64,000 nt of DNA from Haloechinothrix aidingensis. Lineage in GTDB: Bacteria; Actinomycetota; Actinomycetes; Mycobacteriales; Pseudonocardiaceae. Shown here in pieces: positions 61,585-64,000 of the stretch. The notes below the pieces were generated by a model that did not search any database, had not been told where the DNA came from, and saw only the letters and a list, made by a program, of their open reading frames with translations. Numbering within the stretch: the first letter of the stretch is position 1; the number at the start of each line of letters is the position of its first letter. Location: contig NZ_JACCKD010000001.1 in NCBI RefSeq assembly GCF_013450155.1, forward strand, positions 806,001 through 870,000, read 5' to 3'. Position numbers and translations under genes: made by a program.

Positions 61585-63549
61585 ATGAGCCTGCGGGTGG
61601 CTGTGGATTTCGGTACGTCCAGCACGTGTGTCGTAGCGTCCCTGGACGGGCGTGAACCACAGGTCGTGGTGATCGACGGGCATCCACTGTTGCCGTCCGC
61701 GGTGTACGCGGCACAGGACGGGACGCTGTTCGTCGGCAGGGAGGCCGAGCGGCATGCCGCCGTGGACCCGTCGCGTTACGAACCGCACCCGAAACGCCGG
61801 ATCGACGAAGGCGAGCTGCTGCTGGGCTCCGCGGTGATACCGGTACGGGACGCTGTCGGGGCCGTGCTGCGCAGGGCAGTCGCCGAAGCGCGCCGGTTCG
61901 CGGGGGACGCCGCCGTCGACGTGCTCGTGCTGACCCACCCCGCGGACTGGGGGATGATGCGTACCCGCGTGCTGCGCCAGTCCGCCGGCCATCTGGCCCG
62001 CGAGGTCGCTCTCGTACCCGAACCCGTCGCCGCGGCCGTGTTCCACGCCGCCACCCACGCCCCTTCCCACGCTGGTCCCGCCGGCTACCCGCGCGGCGAC
62101 GAGCGAACCGTCACGTTTCGCGGGCGAACCGTCGACGCGCTGGCCGTGCTCGACGTCGGCGGAGGGACGGTCGATGTCAGTGTGGTGCAGCAGGACGGCT
62201 CGGTAGGCGCGGCACGGTCGGCCGGTGAGTCGTACGGTGGTTTCCGGGTGCTTGCGACGCGGGGAGATCCGGGGTTCGGAGGGGCCGACATCGACCAGGC
62301 CCTTCTCGAGCATGTGGGGCGGAGCGTCTCGGGATCGGGCCCGGAATCGTGGCGCGAGCTGCTGGAAGGCCGCGAGCTCGCAACCCGTCGTCGCAGGCGG
62401 GTTCTGCGCCAGGACGTCCGGGATGCGAAGGAGACGCTGTCCCGGCACACCTATACGGATGTACCCCTTCCGGAACCGTTCCCGGACGCGCACGTCACGC
62501 GCGTGGATCTGGAGAGACTGATCACGGCACCGCTGGGACGGGCGATCGAGATGACGTCGTCGGCGATCGCGGACGCTCGCTTTCGCGTCGGCGATTTGAC
62601 CGGCCTGTTCCTCGTCGGCGGGTCGAGCCGGATACCGCTGATCGCTCGATTGGTGCACGAGCGCATCGGCATCATGCCAACGATCCTTGATCAACCGGAA
62701 ACGGTGGTCGCTCGTGGGGCCTTGCGCGCCGTGCTGGTCGAGCCCGGCCGGAGAGGGTCGCAGGGGGGCACGCCCTCCCCACCGGCAGGTACGGCCGTTC
62801 CTCCGGACCAGCAGCGAACGACGGTCGTCGGGCGTGAGGATGTCCCTTCGCGCGGCCGGCGCCCGCAGGCGCCGCCACAGGTTCCGCCAAGTGTTCCCGC
62901 CCCGGCGGCTCGACAAGCGATGCCCGCTGCCGCGCCGGTACCGCAACGCGGACCTGAACCTCCGCCGCCAGCTTCAGATGCCCGGCCGGGGCCTTCTCCG
63001 CCGGCTCGCCCCAGCAGGATCCGAAGAGCCCTGCCGTGGTTGCTGGGTGGTGGTCTGGCTGTCGCCACGGCCGCCGTGGCCGGTGCGGTCTTGCTGCTGC
63101 GCAACGCTGACCCGGACGGCACGACGATCGCGCGGTACGACTACCGCATCACCGCGCCTGCCGAGTGGACACAGGCAGGTGGCGACCAGGAACGAAAACA
63201 GATCATCCTGCGGCCCGAGGGAGCCGAGGGCAGTGACGATTTGATCGTGGTGCAGCAGTTCGACCTGCGCCGCGACGTGGGTGACGGTCTCGATCGCGTC
63301 GCCGACGAGATCGAAGGGCTGCTCGAGGAGGCGGGGGACCGGTACGCCGAGTTCGATCGCGACGCCACGTACGCGGGCAGGGATGTCATCTACTACACCG
63401 AGGCCGGTGAGCAGTCCGAGACGGACTGGTTCGTCGTGGTGGACGGACGTGTGCAGGTCAGTGTCGGGTGCCAGTACACCGATCCGGGTCTCGAACGGGT
63501 CGAATCGGCGTGTGAACAGGTTGTGCGGACGTTGACCATCACCGAGTGA
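61585..63549 (+). CDS. Membrane-anchored Hsp70-like type VII secretion-associated protein (Rv3446c-type)
   Basis: The 654-residue protein has an N-terminal actin/Hsp70-like nucleotide-binding domain (VDFGTSSTCVV; LDVGGGTVDVSVV; FLVGGSSRIPLI), a Pro-rich linker, one transmembrane helix near residues 481-506 (LPWLLGGGLAVATAAVAGAVLLL) and an external domain (DLIVVQQFDLRRDVGDGLDRVADEIEGLLEE; GCQYTDPGLERVESACEQVVRTL). It has no DnaK peptide-binding domain. It matches the T7SS-associated Rv3446c family of ESX-4. ATG 61585 follows AAGGTG. Copy 6 of the dispersed palindrome lies in frame at residues 177-183. Confidence 0.85.
   Translation: MSLRVAVDFGTSSTCVVASLDGREPQVVVIDGHPLLPSAVYAAQDGTLFVGREAERHAAVDPSRYEPHPKRRIDEGELLLGSAVIPVRDAVGAVLRRAVAEARRFAGDAAVDVLVLTHPADWGMMRTRVLRQSAGHLAREVALVPEPVAAAVFHAATHAPSHAGPAGYPRGDERTVTFRGRTVDALAVLDVGGGTVDVSVVQQDGSVGAARSAGESYGGFRVLATRGDPGFGGADIDQALLEHVGRSVSGSGPESWRELLEGRELATRRRRRVLRQDVRDAKETLSRHTYTDVPLPEPFPDAHVTRVDLERLITAPLGRAIEMTSSAIADARFRVGDLTGLFLVGGSSRIPLIARLVHERIGIMPTILDQPETVVARGALRAVLVEPGRRGSQGGTPSPPAGTAVPPDQQRTTVVGREDVPSRGRRPQAPPQVPPSVPAPAARQAMPAAAPVPQRGPEPPPPASDARPGPSPPARPSRIRRALPWLLGGGLAVATAAVAGAVLLLRNADPDGTTIARYDYRITAPAEWTQAGGDQERKQIILRPEGAEGSDDLIVVQQFDLRRDVGDGLDRVADEIEGLLEEAGDRYAEFDRDATYAGRDVIYYTEAGEQSETDWFVVVDGRVQVSVGCQYTDPGLERVESACEQVVRTLTITE
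62113..62132. repeat. Dispersed palindrome, copy 6 (inside the Hsp70-like gene)
   Basis: ACGTTTCGC-GG-GCGAACCGT with one mismatch, read in frame as Thr-Phe-Arg-Gly-Arg-Thr-Val. It uses the same frame as copy 3 in truA. Confidence 0.75.
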
Positions 63550-63856
63550 GGGACCCCGCGATACCCGCTCGTCCGAGTGAGATGGAACAGGTGCATCCGC
63601 GGAACCGAGCGCGCCGGGTGGAGCCTGACGCTTGTTGCTGCAGGTCACAGGGGTGCTTCGTGGGGCGCACGATGATGTTCGGTATCCGTGACGCGGATCG
63701 CTGATACGTGTCCGTGACGTTGCCGTGTTTGCGCTCGCAACGACTTGCGGAATGTTCCGGACAGTGGGGAACCGGCCATGGCAGGCTCACCGTCGTAGGC
63801 CACGTACGCGGCAATCGACGTACGAGCACAATACGATCGAAGGGGGCTCATCCCAC
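63550..63856. other. Intergenic region before the WXG100 gene
   Basis: This 307-bp stretch holds no gene I can support. TACGAT at about 63833 could be a -10, with no clear -35. It separates the Hsp70-like gene from the WXG100 gene, which may therefore have its own promoter. Confidence 0.4.
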
Positions 63857-64000
63857 ATGGCAGGCGGTTTCGAAGGTGAGATCGCGCAATTCAGCGCGGC
63901 GCACAAGAGCGTAGAGGAAGCCAAGGGGAATCTGGACAAGATCCTCGGCGACGTTCGCGCGACGGTCCAAGAGACCAGGGCCGGTTGGCAGGGCGATGCC
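63857..64000 (+). CDS. WXG100-family (ESAT-6-like) protein, cut by the window end
   Basis: The first 48 codons encode a WXG100 start: an N-terminal helix (FEGEIAQFSAAHKSVEEAKGNLDKIL) and the diagnostic turn AGWQGDA. The C-terminal half lies beyond the window. It is a probable substrate of the adjacent EccC motor, corresponding in position to the esxU/esxT pair of M. tuberculosis ESX-4. Confidence 0.85.
   Translation, partial: MAGGFEGEIAQFSAAHKSVEEAKGNLDKILGDVRATVQETRAGWQGDA

Overview
The window is chromosomal DNA from a high-GC actinomycete, most likely of the family Pseudonocardiaceae. The basis is heavy G/C in third codon positions, frequent GTG and TTG starts, 4-nt ATGA/GTGA stop-start overlaps, Mce and type VII secretion (ESX) genes, an SsgA-like protein and a Zn-ribbon S14. 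The family assignment is an inference from gene content and order, not from a database search. I saw no tRNA or rRNA gene, CRISPR array or insertion sequence.

Layout. 1-1.25 kb: rplJ-rplL with an upstream leader and a strong terminator. 1.6-13.6 kb: a complete mce lipid-import operon (ATPase, two YrbE permeases, MceA-F, two Mce-associated membrane proteins) lying between rplL and rpoB. 14.0-21.5 kb: rpoB-rpoC, with a credible rpoB promoter and hairpins in the junction and at the end. 21.6-25.2 kb, minus strand: a block between the RNA polymerase and S12 genes containing a YbaB-like protein, an EspC-like protein, a WXG-type secretion substrate, a membrane-anchored protein of unknown function and an SsgA-like cell-division protein. 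25.7-30.0 kb: the str operon rpsL-rpsG-fusA-tuf, ended by two tandem hairpins. 30.4-40.2 kb: the fused S10/spc ribosomal cluster rpsJ to rplO. 40.7-43.4 kb: secY-adk-map. 43.6-48.5 kb: infA-rpmJ-rpsM-(small ORF)-rpsK-rpsD-rpoA-rplQ-truA. 48.5-49.5 kb: a lone AbiEi/DUF559-type gene on the minus strand. 49.7-64.0 kb: an ESX-4-like type VII secretion locus made of an unknown protein, eccE, eccB, mycP, eccD, eccC, a membrane-anchored Hsp70-like protein and a WXG100 gene cut by the window end.

Functionally the window combines the core transcription and translation machinery with two cell-envelope systems. The Mce operon should energise uptake of a hydrophobic substrate. The ESX-4 core (EccB, EccC, EccD, EccE, MycP) should export WXG100 proteins, and the minus-strand operon at 23-25 kb is a plausible source of extra substrates.

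The signals most worth pursuing are: a dispersed palindrome seen six times between 40 and 62 kb (it supplies the stop codon of map and lies in frame inside truA and the Hsp70-like gene); an uncharacterised 61-residue ORF packed between rpsM and rpsK; the secretion-substrate operon next to an SsgA-like gene; a perfect 40-bp palindrome across the mceF stop codon; and a natural variant of the rifampicin-binding region of RpoB.
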